Part shown: positions 16,313-25,833 of the stretch, one piece after another
Layout of the letters: each line of letters begins with the position of its first letter
Position numbering within the stretch: the first letter of the stretch is position 1
Origin: Planctomycetota bacterium
Lineage (GTDB): Bacteria > Planctomycetota > Planctomycetia > JALXBF01
DNA length: 64,000 nt
NCBI GenBank assembly: GCA_026991575.1
Contig: JALXBF010000191.1
Location: 1 to 64,000 of the forward strand
Direction: 5' to 3'
The notes under the pieces: generated by a model
The model's input: only the letters and a program-made list of their open reading frames with translations
The model's database searches: none
What the model was told of the DNA's origin: nothing
Translations under genes and position numbers: made by a program

Positions 16313-17878
16313 ATGGCGACGAAGTCCACCAGATTTCCATTGCGCGATCAACGGTCGCTGGCGTTGCTGAAGGAACTGTCCAGGCCGCAGCGCAGGGCGG
16401 CCCGGCTGCCGGTTGCCGACGATGCCGCCGATGAACTCCAGCAGTGGCTACCGGAGGAGCATCGTTCAGACAGCCCCCCGCCGCTGCCCGAACTCAGCGA
16501 ACTCGACCTGGTGCGGCACTTCGTTAATCTCTCGGCGCTGAACATGTCGGTCGACTCGGCGTTCTATCCGCTGGGCTCGTGCACGATGAAGTACAACCCG
16601 AAGCGGCACGAATGGGCGGCCCGGTTGCCTGGTTTTCTGAACGTGCATCCCCAGCAGGATGACGAGAGTGTTCAGGGGATGTTAGCGCTGCTCTACGGCA
16701 TGCAGGAGCTGCTGGCGGAGATCAGCGGATTGCCGTGCGTTTCGCTTCAGCCGGCGGCCGGTGCGCAGGGGGAGCTGACCTGTCTGCTGATTGCCGCCGC
16801 GTACTACCGGGACCAGGGCCAACAGCGGACCAAGGTGTTGATTCCCGACAGCGCGCACGGCACGAACCCGGCCAGCGCGGCACTTGCCGGGTTCGACTGC
16901 GTGACGGTCGCCAGCAATGAGCGGGGCACGGTGGATCTGGCGGACCTGAAAGCCAAGCTTGACCCTCAGGTTGCCGTCTGCATGATCACCAACCCGAACA
17001 CGTTGGGGCTGTTCGAGACGGACATCGTGGAGGTGGCACAGGCGTTACATGAGAACGGTTCGCTGCTGTATATCGATGGCGCAAACCTGAATGCAATCCT
17101 GGGCAAATGCCGCCCGGGCGATTTCGGCGCGGACATGATGCACTTCAACGTGCACAAGACCTTCACCGGCCCGCACGGCTCAGGCGGGCCGGGTGCAGGG
17201 CCGATCGCCGTGCGCGAGGAGCTCGGAGCCTACTTGCCGACGCCGGTCATCGTGCGCGAGAGGGGGGAGGACGACAGGCCCCGCTACCGTCTGGACTACG
17301 ACCGGCCGCGGTCTGTCGGTCGCGTGCATGGCTTCTTCGGCAACGTAGGCATTCTGGTCCGTGGCTACTGTTACTTGCGTTCGTTGGGGCCGGAAGGGAT
17401 GCGCCGGGTCGCGGAGAATGCGGTGCTGAACGCCAACTACCTCTTGGCCAGGGTGCGTGAGGCGTACCCGGTGCCGTACGGCCAGCGGTGCATGCACGAG
17501 TTCGTGGCGACCACCGTCGACGGGGATGACCTCCAAGAGGTGGTCCGCTACTGGCAACAACGGCACCTGTTGCCCCGCAAGGTTGCGCTCACGGCGCAGG
17601 ACGTAGCCAAGCGGCTGCTCGATTACGGCTTCCATGCTCCTACCGTGTACTTCCCGCTGATCGTGCCGGAAGCCCTGATGATCGAGCCGACCGAGACGGA
17701 AGCGAAGGAGACGCTCGATGCGTTTGCAGACGCGCTGCTGGCGATCCGGCGCGAGGAGAGAGAGCTCGTGCGTGAGGCGCCGCACACGACGCCCGTGCGG
17801 CGACCCGACGAGGTGCGCGCTGCGCGGCACCCGGTGCTGACCTGGCATGAATTGGAGCAGATAACTCAGGACCGATGA
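16313..17878 (+). CDS. gcvPB: Glycine dehydrogenase (decarboxylating) subunit 2
   Basis: A 521-aa PLP-binding half of the P protein. The Schiff-base Lys is in HFNVHKTFTGPHGSGG near residue 283. Other landmarks are the N-terminal FYPLGSCTMKYNPK and SLQPAAGAQGE. The frame is open further upstream inside gcvPA, but ATG at 16313 matches the usual N-terminus and leaves a 20-base gap. The stop codon overlaps the ATG of the following lipoyl transferase gene (ATGA), so the two are translationally coupled. Confidence 0.96.
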   Translation: MATKSTRFPLRDQRSLALLKELSRPQRRAARLPVADDAADELQQWLPEEHRSDSPPPLPELSELDLVRHFVNLSALNMSVDSAFYPLGSCTMKYNPKRHEWAARLPGFLNVHPQQDDESVQGMLALLYGMQELLAEISGLPCVSLQPAAGAQGELTCLLIAAAYYRDQGQQRTKVLIPDSAHGTNPASAALAGFDCVTVASNERGTVDLADLKAKLDPQVAVCMITNPNTLGLFETDIVEVAQALHENGSLLYIDGANLNAILGKCRPGDFGADMMHFNVHKTFTGPHGSGGPGAGPIAVREELGAYLPTPVIVRERGEDDRPRYRLDYDRPRSVGRVHGFFGNVGILVRGYCYLRSLGPEGMRRVAENAVLNANYLLARVREAYPVPYGQRCMHEFVATTVDGDDLQEVVRYWQQRHLLPRKVALTAQDVAKRLLDYGFHAPTVYFPLIVPEALMIEPTETEAKETLDAFADALLAIRREERELVREAPHTTPVRRPDEVRAARHPVLTWHELEQITQDR

Positions 17879-18612
17879 CTCAGGCGTTCCTGCTGCCGGA
17901 AGCTGACGCCGATCGCTTCCTGAACATGGCTCTGGACGAGGCGATTTGGCGGTGGGTGTGCGCAGGGTGTGCCGATGCGGTCGCCCGGCTGTACGGCTGG
18001 TCCGACGCACCGGTGCTGAGCGTCGGCTACTTTCAGTCGGTGTTGCAGGAGGATTGCCAGCGGCAGCTTGCCCGCGTAGCTGGTCGTTTCGTGCGGCGTC
18101 CGACGGGGGGTGGCGCCATCCGCCATGAGCACCAGATCACTTTCGCGCTGGCGCTGCGTTGCCGGCAACGAGGGCTGCGCGGCATCGCGCCGCTGGTTCA
18201 TCGGGCGGTTGCCCGCGAGCTTTCGCTTGCAGGGATTCCGGTCCAGATGGGTGGAGTGGGCGCTGACGATTCGGCCTTCTACTGCTTCGACCGGCCCGAT
18301 CGCTATGCACTGTGCTGCTACGGCCGGCGCGTGCTCGGCAGCGCGCAGCGACGCCGGGGACAGGTGGTGCTGATCCACGGCGTACTTGACCCGGCCGGCG
18401 TGATGCCCCGTGAGCTGGCGAAAGTCGCGTTGGTGCGGGCGTTTGAGGCAGTCTGGGGGAGCAGGTTGCCAACCAGGGCTCCGGACGAACGACTCCTGGC
18501 CGTAGCCCGTGAACTGGCGCGTACCCGCTATCGGACGCGTCGGTGGAACCATCGCGGCCGCGGCCACCCGGCGGACAGCGACCGGCTAGTTCCCACCAGA
18601 CAGATGCGTTAG
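17875..18612 (+). CDS. Lipoyl/octanoyl protein transferase (LplA/LipM family)
   Basis: A 245-aa member of the biotin/lipoate A-B ligase fold. The lipoyl-site block RRPTGGGAIRHEHQITFAL is near 75-93, and the GRRVLGSAQRR signature near 155 is characteristic of LipM and LplA. The family either uses free lipoate with ATP or moves octanoate from acyl carrier protein to GcvH. The short length without a long C-terminal accessory domain favours a LipM-like octanoyltransferase. Its start overlaps the gcvPB stop, which ties it to lipoylation of GcvH. The last 30 residues are Arg-rich and less typical. The exact reaction is not settled by sequence. Confidence 0.85.
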   Translation: MTQAFLLPEADADRFLNMALDEAIWRWVCAGCADAVARLYGWSDAPVLSVGYFQSVLQEDCQRQLARVAGRFVRRPTGGGAIRHEHQITFALALRCRQRGLRGIAPLVHRAVARELSLAGIPVQMGGVGADDSAFYCFDRPDRYALCCYGRRVLGSAQRRRGQVVLIHGVLDPAGVMPRELAKVALVRAFEAVWGSRLPTRAPDERLLAVARELARTRYRTRRWNHRGRGHPADSDRLVPTRQMR

Positions 18613-18922
18613 AATACATAGCGGAACCCCACGGGGTACCGTGAGTGAAGCTGCCAGTGGCAGCGAACCGATCCTAGTAACGGGTGCCGGGCCGCTGCCG
18701 TTTGACTGCACGTGTGCTCGCGCAGCGGTGTCGCGGAAGGGGTTGACAGGCCCCAGAGGCAGTTTTTACAGTGTGTACGCCTGCAGGTCACGGACGGTTG
18801 CACGTGGCGCTTCAGCGGCAGTTTGAGGCTCTCTGGTCGCGGTGGGCGTTCACCCGCCTGCCCACGGAGGTGGCAGCAAGTCAGAACGCTACCGTGGTCA
18901 GTACAAACCGGCAGGTGGTGCT
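18613..18922. other. Intergenic region with palindrome and promoter
   Basis: No gene is seen. A near-perfect 15-base palindrome (GCTGCCAGTGGCAGC, 18650-18664) and a shorter one (ACCCC/GGGGT around 18625-18636) lie after the lipoyl transferase gene. A promoter for the FHA gene is listed separately. Confidence 0.5.
18743..18772 (+). promoter_or_regulatory. Sigma-70-like promoter for the FHA gene
   Basis: TTGACA (18743-18748) and TACAGT (18767-18772) are separated by 18 bases. The FHA gene starts about 150 bases downstream. This has the clearest -35 hexamer in the window. Confidence 0.6.
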
Positions 18923-19657
18923 GTGCTCGACGTAAGACTGGTCGTCGTTCAGGGTAAACCCATCGGGAAGGAAATACCGCTTCGGATCCCCAAGTTCCTT
19001 GTCGGTCGTGCATCGCACTGCCACCTCCGGCCCACCAGCGAACTGGTGAGCCGGCAGCATTGCGTGTTTCTGGTCAACGACAGTGAAGTGCGGCTGCGCG
19101 ATCTGGGCAGCACCAATGGCACGTGCGTCAACGGCCAGCGGATCACCGGAGAGGTTGTCCTCAAGCACGGCGACACGGTAACCATCGGCACGCTGGGCTT
19201 CCGGGTCGTGATTCGCCAGCCGGCCCAGAAGCAGCAAAGTACACCGCCGAAAGCTGCCGCCCGCCTCGGTAGCCAGGACACCGACGAGAACAAGATCGCC
19301 GAGTGGTTGTTGTCCGGCGCCGACGACGATCAGAGCGCAGCCGATATGCCCACCACGTTCGGTGTTCCAACGATGCCGGCCGCAGGCGAGGAGGAGACGA
19401 TTGCGGAGCGGGCGGAGCTGATGGAAACTCAGCTCGGTATCCCACAGGTCGCTGAGCCGAACCAGCAGAATCAGCCTGCCCAGGGGCAAGAGCAGGGAGC
19501 AGCGGCCGAGGAGGGCGAAGAGAAGGTCGTTGTCGTCGAAGGCGGCCTGAAGATTCGTCTGAAAGGCAAGAAGCAAAAAATCGAAAAGACTCGTGAAGAT
19601 ACTAGCCGCGCAGCCGACGAGATCCTTCGCAAGATGCTGGAACGGCGGCCGCGTTAG
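18923..19657 (+). CDS. FHA-domain protein with acidic/Gln-rich linker and basic tail
   Basis: A 244-aa cytosolic protein. The N-terminal FHA domain (about 1-95) shows GRASHCHLRP, SRQHC and DLGSTNGTCVNG, the loops that bind phosphothreonine. A Gln/Glu-rich linker (about 165-205) leads to a Lys/Arg-rich, probably helical tail. FHA proteins read out Ser/Thr kinase signalling, and a kinase is encoded at 44.0-45.2 kb in this window, though the link is only inferred. The start is GTG at 18923, just before the domain. The frame continues upstream without protein-like content. It is a single-gene unit between its own promoter and terminator. Confidence 0.85.
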   Translation: MLDVRLVVVQGKPIGKEIPLRIPKFLVGRASHCHLRPTSELVSRQHCVFLVNDSEVRLRDLGSTNGTCVNGQRITGEVVLKHGDTVTIGTLGFRVVIRQPAQKQQSTPPKAAARLGSQDTDENKIAEWLLSGADDDQSAADMPTTFGVPTMPAAGEEETIAERAELMETQLGIPQVAEPNQQNQPAQGQEQGAAAEEGEEKVVVVEGGLKIRLKGKKQKIEKTREDTSRAADEILRKMLERRPR

Positions 19658-19694
19658 CCGAGCCGACGAGAAGCAGCAATGCACCTCTTCCCCA

Positions 19695-19729
19695 TCGGCA
19701 CAGGGATTTTGTCCCTGTGCCGCTTTAGT
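19695..19729 (+). terminator. Terminator after the FHA gene
   Basis: A perfect 11-bp stem (CGGCACAGGGA at 19695-19705, TCCCTGTGCCG at 19711-19721), loop TTTTG, followed by CTTTAGTG. It separates the FHA gene from the MoxR cluster. Confidence 0.8.
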
Positions 19730-19802
19730 GTCTTAGAGAGCGGACGAACACGGGGCCGGCTGGGAAAATGAGTCGATACCCATCGGCGTCAAGCACGAAC
19801 CG

Positions 19803-20804
<1,002 letters not shown>

Positions 20805-20806
20805 CT

Positions 20807-21730
20807 GTGGCAAGAGCCGGGCAGACCGAGCGCCAGAAAGTGGCCATTCCAGCCGAGCTATTCCGCGCTGTGCGGCGGCTGGAGGTACGCGCGAAAAAAA
20901 CCGTCCGTGAACTGCTCGCTGGCCAGTATGCCAGTGTCTTCCGGGGCTCAGGCCTGCTGTTCGAGGAGGTTCGCGAGTACCTGCCCGGCGACGACATCCG
21001 ATCAATCGACTGGAACGTCACCGCACGCATGGGTATGCCCTATGTGAAGCGGTACCGGGAGGAGCGAGAGCGCACGCTGCTTTTACTTGTGGACGTGAGT
21101 GCGAGCGAAGGCTTTGGCACGGGGGGAGCGACCAAGTGGCAACGCGTGCTCGAGGTCACCGCCCTCATTGCTTTGAGTGCCGTCTTCAACAACGACAAGG
21201 TCGGACTGGTCTCGTTCGCCGCGGCGCCGGAGCACGTGGTGCCGCCGGGCAAGGGCACGCCTCACGCGCTTCGCTTATTGCGCGACCTGATGTGCTCGGC
21301 GCCCGTGGGCAGGGGCACCGATATCGCGGCCGCGCTACGCACCGTACGGACACTGGCGCGGCGTCACTCGATCGTCTTCCTCGTAAGCGACTTCTGCACC
21401 AGCGGCTATGAGAAGGAGTTTCGGATCGTTGCCCGATACAACGACCTCATTGCCGTCTGCGTCTACGATCCGCGTGAGCTCGAACTACCACCCGTCGCTG
21501 GGTTGATCCCGGTGCGCGATCCGGAAACCGGTCAGCGGGTTCTGGTCGACGCTACCTCGCCCAAGTCGCGCACCCGATGGGCTGCCCGACGCCGTGCGCA
21601 GCTTGAGATGTTGCGGCAGCTGGTGCGCCGTTGCGACGCGGACCTGATCGAGCTGGACACTGACACGCCCGCCGCCCATGCACTCGTGCGGTTCTTCCGC
21701 AGTCGTGAACGCCGAGCCGCGCTCGGTTGA
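20807..21730 (+). CDS. DUF58 domain protein
   Basis: A 307-aa cytosolic protein. The DUF58 core YLPGDDIRSIDWNVTARMG is near 66-84, followed by a VWA-like segment beginning RTLLLLVDVSAS near 99. DUF58 proteins occur next to MoxR in most bacteria and are thought to be its adaptors. The start is taken as GTG at 20807. The frame runs on upstream, but only as a shadow of the MoxR gene. The stop (TGA at 21728-21730) lies a few bases before the next start, so the genes are coupled. Confidence 0.92.
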   Translation: MARAGQTERQKVAIPAELFRAVRRLEVRAKKTVRELLAGQYASVFRGSGLLFEEVREYLPGDDIRSIDWNVTARMGMPYVKRYREERERTLLLLVDVSASEGFGTGGATKWQRVLEVTALIALSAVFNNDKVGLVSFAAAPEHVVPPGKGTPHALRLLRDLMCSAPVGRGTDIAAALRTVRTLARRHSIVFLVSDFCTSGYEKEFRIVARYNDLIAVCVYDPRELELPPVAGLIPVRDPETGQRVLVDATSPKSRTRWAARRRAQLEMLRQLVRRCDADLIELDTDTPAAHALVRFFRSRERRAALG

Positions 21731-21738
21731 ACAAGCGG

Positions 21739-22716
21739 ATGGCTGCGATCGGCCCCCACACAATCCGCTCTGCCTGCTACCTGGCCCTGGCAATGCTGAC
21801 GCTCAGCCAGGTCGCTGGCCGTGTGCTCCTGGAGCAGACCCGCGAAGAGCTCACCGTCCGTTGCGTTCTGGTGCCCGGCCGTCCTACCGTGGCCGACCGG
21901 TTCGTGCTCCGTATCGAGGCCGTGCCGTCGCGGACGGATCAGGAGGTACGCTTCCCACAGTCCATTGCCCTGGATGCCGGTCTGTCACTGGAACGTTCCG
22001 AGCAGCGGCTGGAGCTGAGCCATGACGGGCGGCCGCAGTTTGTGCTCGCGCTGCAGCTGCTGGCAGACACACCGGGCCAGTATGACGTGGGCCCGATCGA
22101 GTTGGTTCTTGTGTCCGATCGGCGGCCGCCGCGCACGTACCGCGTACCGGCGGTTACCGTCACGGTCGAATCGCGGCTGAATGAACCGTTCGACAGTCGC
22201 CAGATGAGGCCGCCACCCGGCCCTGCTCGCCTCGCCCGTTCTCCATGGCCGGCCGTGCTACTTGCTGTGGTAGTACTGCTGGCCGCCGGTGCCTGGTTGG
22301 GTCATCGGCACGTCCGCATCTGGTGGCAGCACACGCTGGACCGGTTCCATCGCAGACCGGCGGTGCCGGACGAGGCTGTACGGCTACTGCGTTGTTGCGG
22401 CCAGCTGATCGATCCCGTCCAGCGCCGCGAGGCGGCAGTGGAGGCGATCGACGTCGTGCTGTGTTGGCTCCGGCGAGAGCTGGGAATGCGTGAAACGGTC
22501 ACTGCCGAAGAGCTTGTCGAACGCCTCCGTGCCGAGGCGATCTGGCCGCGGGAACTGGTTGATGCACTGGCCGACGTCGTCTACCAGTGGGGTCGGTGGA
22601 AGTACGCACCGTGTCCGCAAGAGCCGACCGCGGAGGAAGCGGTCGCAGTGGTGCGGCAGTCGTTCGAAGTTGCGGAGCGGTACGTGGCGCTGCGCAAGGA
22701 TAGCGGTCGGCGATAA
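21739..22716 (+). CDS. Bat-cluster membrane protein with N-terminal export signal (unnamed)
   Basis: A 325-aa protein with a signal or anchor helix (about 8-28), an extracytoplasmic beta-rich domain (about 30-160), one membrane helix (about 170-195, PAVLLAVVVLLAAGAWLGH) and a helical cytosolic C-terminus with a WGRWKYAP block. This layout resembles the DUF4381/BatD-like proteins found between DUF58 and VWA genes. I cannot assign a precise family. A TTG four codons upstream overlaps the DUF58 stop and is an alternative start. Its place suggests a role in assembling the VWA complex. Confidence 0.75.
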   Translation: MAAIGPHTIRSACYLALAMLTLSQVAGRVLLEQTREELTVRCVLVPGRPTVADRFVLRIEAVPSRTDQEVRFPQSIALDAGLSLERSEQRLELSHDGRPQFVLALQLLADTPGQYDVGPIELVLVSDRRPPRTYRVPAVTVTVESRLNEPFDSRQMRPPPGPARLARSPWPAVLLAVVVLLAAGAWLGHRHVRIWWQHTLDRFHRRPAVPDEAVRLLRCCGQLIDPVQRREAAVEAIDVVLCWLRRELGMRETVTAEELVERLRAEAIWPRELVDALADVVYQWGRWKYAPCPQEPTAEEAVAVVRQSFEVAERYVALRKDSGRR

Positions 22717-22722
22717 ACTGAG

Positions 22723-23826
22723 ATGATGGACGGTCTTCAGTTCGCACACCCAATTTGGCTGCTTGGGCTCCTGCCTGTCGTCTACGGAGCCGTAAGGCAT
22801 GTGCGGGCCGCGATCCGCTGGAACCTGCCGCTGACGGTGGCCCCGGCGGAGACCGGCCGCGAGGCGCGGCCCGCCGCCCGGGTCGCGGTCTCCGCAGCTC
22901 CCGGGCTTTTCTGGTCGTTGCCCGTGCTGCTCCGTTGGTTCGCCATAGGTCTGCTTGTTGTCGGACTGGCCCGACCACGCCTGCCCGACGCCGAAACGAA
23001 GATCTATCCGAAAGGGATCGCCATCGTCCTGGTTGTGGACACGAGTCTGAGCATGGTGGTCCGGGATTTCCGCCTGGGCAACACCGATCTTTCCCGCCTG
23101 GACGCCGTCCGGCGGGTGGCACGGCGGTTTGTGGTGGGAGAGGGCGAATTCCGTGGTCGGGCGGCGGACCAGATCGGGGTCGTGTCGTTTGCAAACTTCC
23201 CTGACGTTCAGTGTCCGCTAACGTTGAGTCACAGCGCGGTCTTGCGCGCCCTCCGTCGCCTGCGCCCTTCTCCTGTCTACGAGCAGGGCACCAATATCGG
23301 TGACGCGCTGCTTGCGGGACTAGAGCTCCTGAAAGGCACCCAGGCTCGGTCGAAGGTGATGATTCTGCTGAGCGACGGTGTGAATGAGCCCGCGCCGGTG
23401 GTGAACGCCCCACCGCCGATCGAGCCGACCGAAGCAGCTGCCCTGGCCAAGTCCCTGGGGGTCAAGATCTACACCGTGGGCACCGGCACATGGAGTGGCC
23501 GGTTCTGGTACCGGGATCCCGACACCGGCAGGATCCATACACCGGAAGCAAAGCCCATGGACCGGGCGCTGTTGACGGCGCTGGCCGAACAGACCGGCGG
23601 CCGTTTCTGGGCAGCCGCGGAGCTGGAGGACCTGGAACGGATCTGGCGTGAGATCGACCGTCTAGAGCCCAGTTCGCTGGGAGCCGTGATCTACCGGGAT
23701 TACCGGGAGCTGTTTCCCTGGTTCGGCTGGGTTGCCCTGGGACTGCTGGTCCTGGAGCGGCTGTTGGTCCTGTGGCGCTGGCGATTGCTGGAGGGGTGGC
23801 CCGTTCATAGCCATGTTCGGGTTTGA
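22723..23826 (+). CDS. batA: VWA-domain membrane protein, BatA-like
   Basis: A 367-aa protein with an N-terminal hydrophobic segment (about 6-20), a second near 60-80, then a von Willebrand A domain (about 97-310), and a membrane helix near the C-terminus (about 330-350). The MIDAS metal site is VVDTSLSM (DxSxS) near 102. The architecture is that of BatA in Bacteroides-type aerotolerance clusters. The VWA domain should face the periplasm. It starts six bases after the preceding gene and its last 14 bases overlap batB. Confidence 0.88.
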   Translation: MMDGLQFAHPIWLLGLLPVVYGAVRHVRAAIRWNLPLTVAPAETGREARPAARVAVSAAPGLFWSLPVLLRWFAIGLLVVGLARPRLPDAETKIYPKGIAIVLVVDTSLSMVVRDFRLGNTDLSRLDAVRRVARRFVVGEGEFRGRAADQIGVVSFANFPDVQCPLTLSHSAVLRALRRLRPSPVYEQGTNIGDALLAGLELLKGTQARSKVMILLSDGVNEPAPVVNAPPPIEPTEAAALAKSLGVKIYTVGTGTWSGRFWYRDPDTGRIHTPEAKPMDRALLTALAEQTGGRFWAAAELEDLERIWREIDRLEPSSLGAVIYRDYRELFPWFGWVALGLLVLERLLVLWRWRLLEGWPVHSHVRV

Positions 23827-25813
23827 CGTTACCGATCCCAACCTGCTTGTTGCCCTGCCGGTGGTCGTGGGGCTGGTCGCCCTGCTGGCACTGGCGGCGG
23901 CACTGTGGAGCTGGCGAGCGGCTGCGGAATTCTGGCGTGTGCCGCTGCGCAGGCTTCCGCGGTTCAGGGTTGCGGCGATCGAGGCGGGGACTGCAGCGGC
24001 GATCGCCGCACTGTTGTCCGCAGCCCTTGCCATGCCTTACTGGGGCTATCAGCCTGGCCCTGTCGTGCACCGCGGCCGGGATCTGGTGCTCGTTGTGGAC
24101 GTGTCCCGGAGTATGCTCGCCGAGGACGTCATGCCGAGCCGGCTGGAGCGGGCAAAAGCAGATTTGGCGGACTTCGTCGCCGAGGCTGCCCGCCGCGGCG
24201 GAGCCCGCATCGGGCTGGTTGCCTTTGCGGGCGTGGGCCGCAGTCTGGCGCCACTTACCGAGTCGTACGACTACCTGCGTCAGCGGCTGGAACAACTAGA
24301 ACCAGGCAGCGTGTATCGCGGGGGGAGCTATTTGGAGACAGGTCTGCGCGAGGCGCTCAGTCTGTTCGACGAACGCACGCAGAACTACCGGGACATCCTC
24401 CTCGTTACCGACGGAGACGATTTCGGCAGCGACTGGCAGAAGCTGACCCGCGACCTGACGCGGGCAGGAGTCAGTGTGCACGTGATCGTGCGGGGCGACC
24501 CGGACTACCCGAGCGAGATCCCGATTTACGACCATCGCGGTGGCCGGCGTCTCCTCCGCTACCGAGGGCGCATCGTCCAGACGAAGGCTCATCCGGAGAA
24601 GCTCCGCGAGCTGGCCCAACGCACCGGGGGCCGGTTCGTGCCGGCGTTCACCGGACAGATCGATTCCGCCCAACTCTACGAGCAGCTTGTGCTGCGGCGC
24701 AAGCAGCGCCAGTGGGCTGAGAAGCTAAGAGCCAGGCCAATCTACCGCTTCCAGTGGTTCCTGGCACCCGCCCTGGCCTTGCTGCTCTGGCAGACGTGGC
24801 GCTGGTACTGCCGAACGACACAGATCACCAACCTGCTGCGCGTGCCCGCGTCCCTGGCCGTTCTCGTCGCAGCCGTTGCCGCGCTGGGCCTCGTCGGGGC
24901 CGGACCGGGCGAGGAAGGCCGTCAGCAGGACAGGCTAGCCAGCCGGCAGCAAGCCCGGCAGTTGGTGCAGCATGCCCTGGAACTGGCAAGGCGGGGGGCC
25001 GGGCGTGAGGCGGTGGCTGCCGCAGAGCAGGCGGCCCAGGCCGCGCCGGACTGGTGGCTGCCACACTATGAGCTGGCCACACTCCTGGCGGTGACCGGCG
25101 ATTGGCCCAGTGTGGCCCGCAGCTTCTTGGACGCGCGCACGGTCGCACCGTTGGCGGTTCACCCGCTGTTGAACTATGGCATCGGCACCGCTTTCCTTGA
25201 GCAGGCCGAACAGCTCATAGCCCTCGGCGAGCGTGATCGTGCCATCTCGGCTCTGACCCGCGCCGAGCAGTTCTTAGATGATGCACTCCGCATGCTGCCG
25301 GAACTTGGCCCAGAGCTCGATCGTTGGCTTTCTCGGCTCGTGCACCGTGGCCCGCGCACCCGTGCGGGACTCGATGAACAGATCCGAACCAACCTGGAGC
25401 TTGCTCGCCGCCTGCTGGCCCAGCTTCGGCAAGCGGCTCAGGCTGATAACCGCCAGGGCCAGGAGCGGCCACAACAGCAGCGAGGCGACGGTCCATCGAA
25501 CGACCGCAACGCCCTCCGCCAAGACGAGCGCTCTGAGAACCGAACGGATCAAAACCGGCGAAACGATCAACCCGAGAAGCCACAGCAGCAGTTACCGCCC
25601 CGGCAAGCAGACCCACAGCAGCGCCAGCGGTCGGATTCGCAGCAGCAGCAGCGGCAGCGACCTCCGCAGGATAAGCTCTCTGTCGAGGAGCTCGATCGCG
25701 TCGAGGCGCTCGAGCGGCTGCGGGCTGAAATGCAGCGGCTGCGCGAACGGGAGCGGCTACGGTTCCGCGAGCGCGCACAGGGCTATATCCCGCGCGCAGA
25801 ACGAGACTGGTAG
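23813..25813 (+). CDS. batB: VWA plus TPR protein, BatB/BatC-like fusion
   Basis: A 666-aa protein. Two membrane helices (about 8-35 and 52-72) precede a VWA domain with MIDAS motif VVDVSRSML near 93, a helix pair near 305-370, a TPR-like helical region (about 385-520), a low-complexity Gln/Arg/Asp-rich stretch (about 545-625) and a charged coiled coil to the end. In Bacteroides the VWA (BatB) and the TPR protein with a low-complexity tail (BatC) are separate genes. Here both appear in one chain. The start at 23813 overlaps batA by 14 bases. The frame extends upstream only as a batA shadow. Confidence 0.85.
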   Translation: MFGFDVTDPNLLVALPVVVGLVALLALAAALWSWRAAAEFWRVPLRRLPRFRVAAIEAGTAAAIAALLSAALAMPYWGYQPGPVVHRGRDLVLVVDVSRSMLAEDVMPSRLERAKADLADFVAEAARRGGARIGLVAFAGVGRSLAPLTESYDYLRQRLEQLEPGSVYRGGSYLETGLREALSLFDERTQNYRDILLVTDGDDFGSDWQKLTRDLTRAGVSVHVIVRGDPDYPSEIPIYDHRGGRRLLRYRGRIVQTKAHPEKLRELAQRTGGRFVPAFTGQIDSAQLYEQLVLRRKQRQWAEKLRARPIYRFQWFLAPALALLLWQTWRWYCRTTQITNLLRVPASLAVLVAAVAALGLVGAGPGEEGRQQDRLASRQQARQLVQHALELARRGAGREAVAAAEQAAQAAPDWWLPHYELATLLAVTGDWPSVARSFLDARTVAPLAVHPLLNYGIGTAFLEQAEQLIALGERDRAISALTRAEQFLDDALRMLPELGPELDRWLSRLVHRGPRTRAGLDEQIRTNLELARRLLAQLRQAAQADNRQGQERPQQQRGDGPSNDRNALRQDERSENRTDQNRRNDQPEKPQQQLPPRQADPQQRQRSDSQQQQRQRPPQDKLSVEELDRVEALERLRAEMQRLRERERLRFRERAQGYIPRAERDW

Positions 25814-25833
25814 CGCCGTCCGGATAGGGTTTC

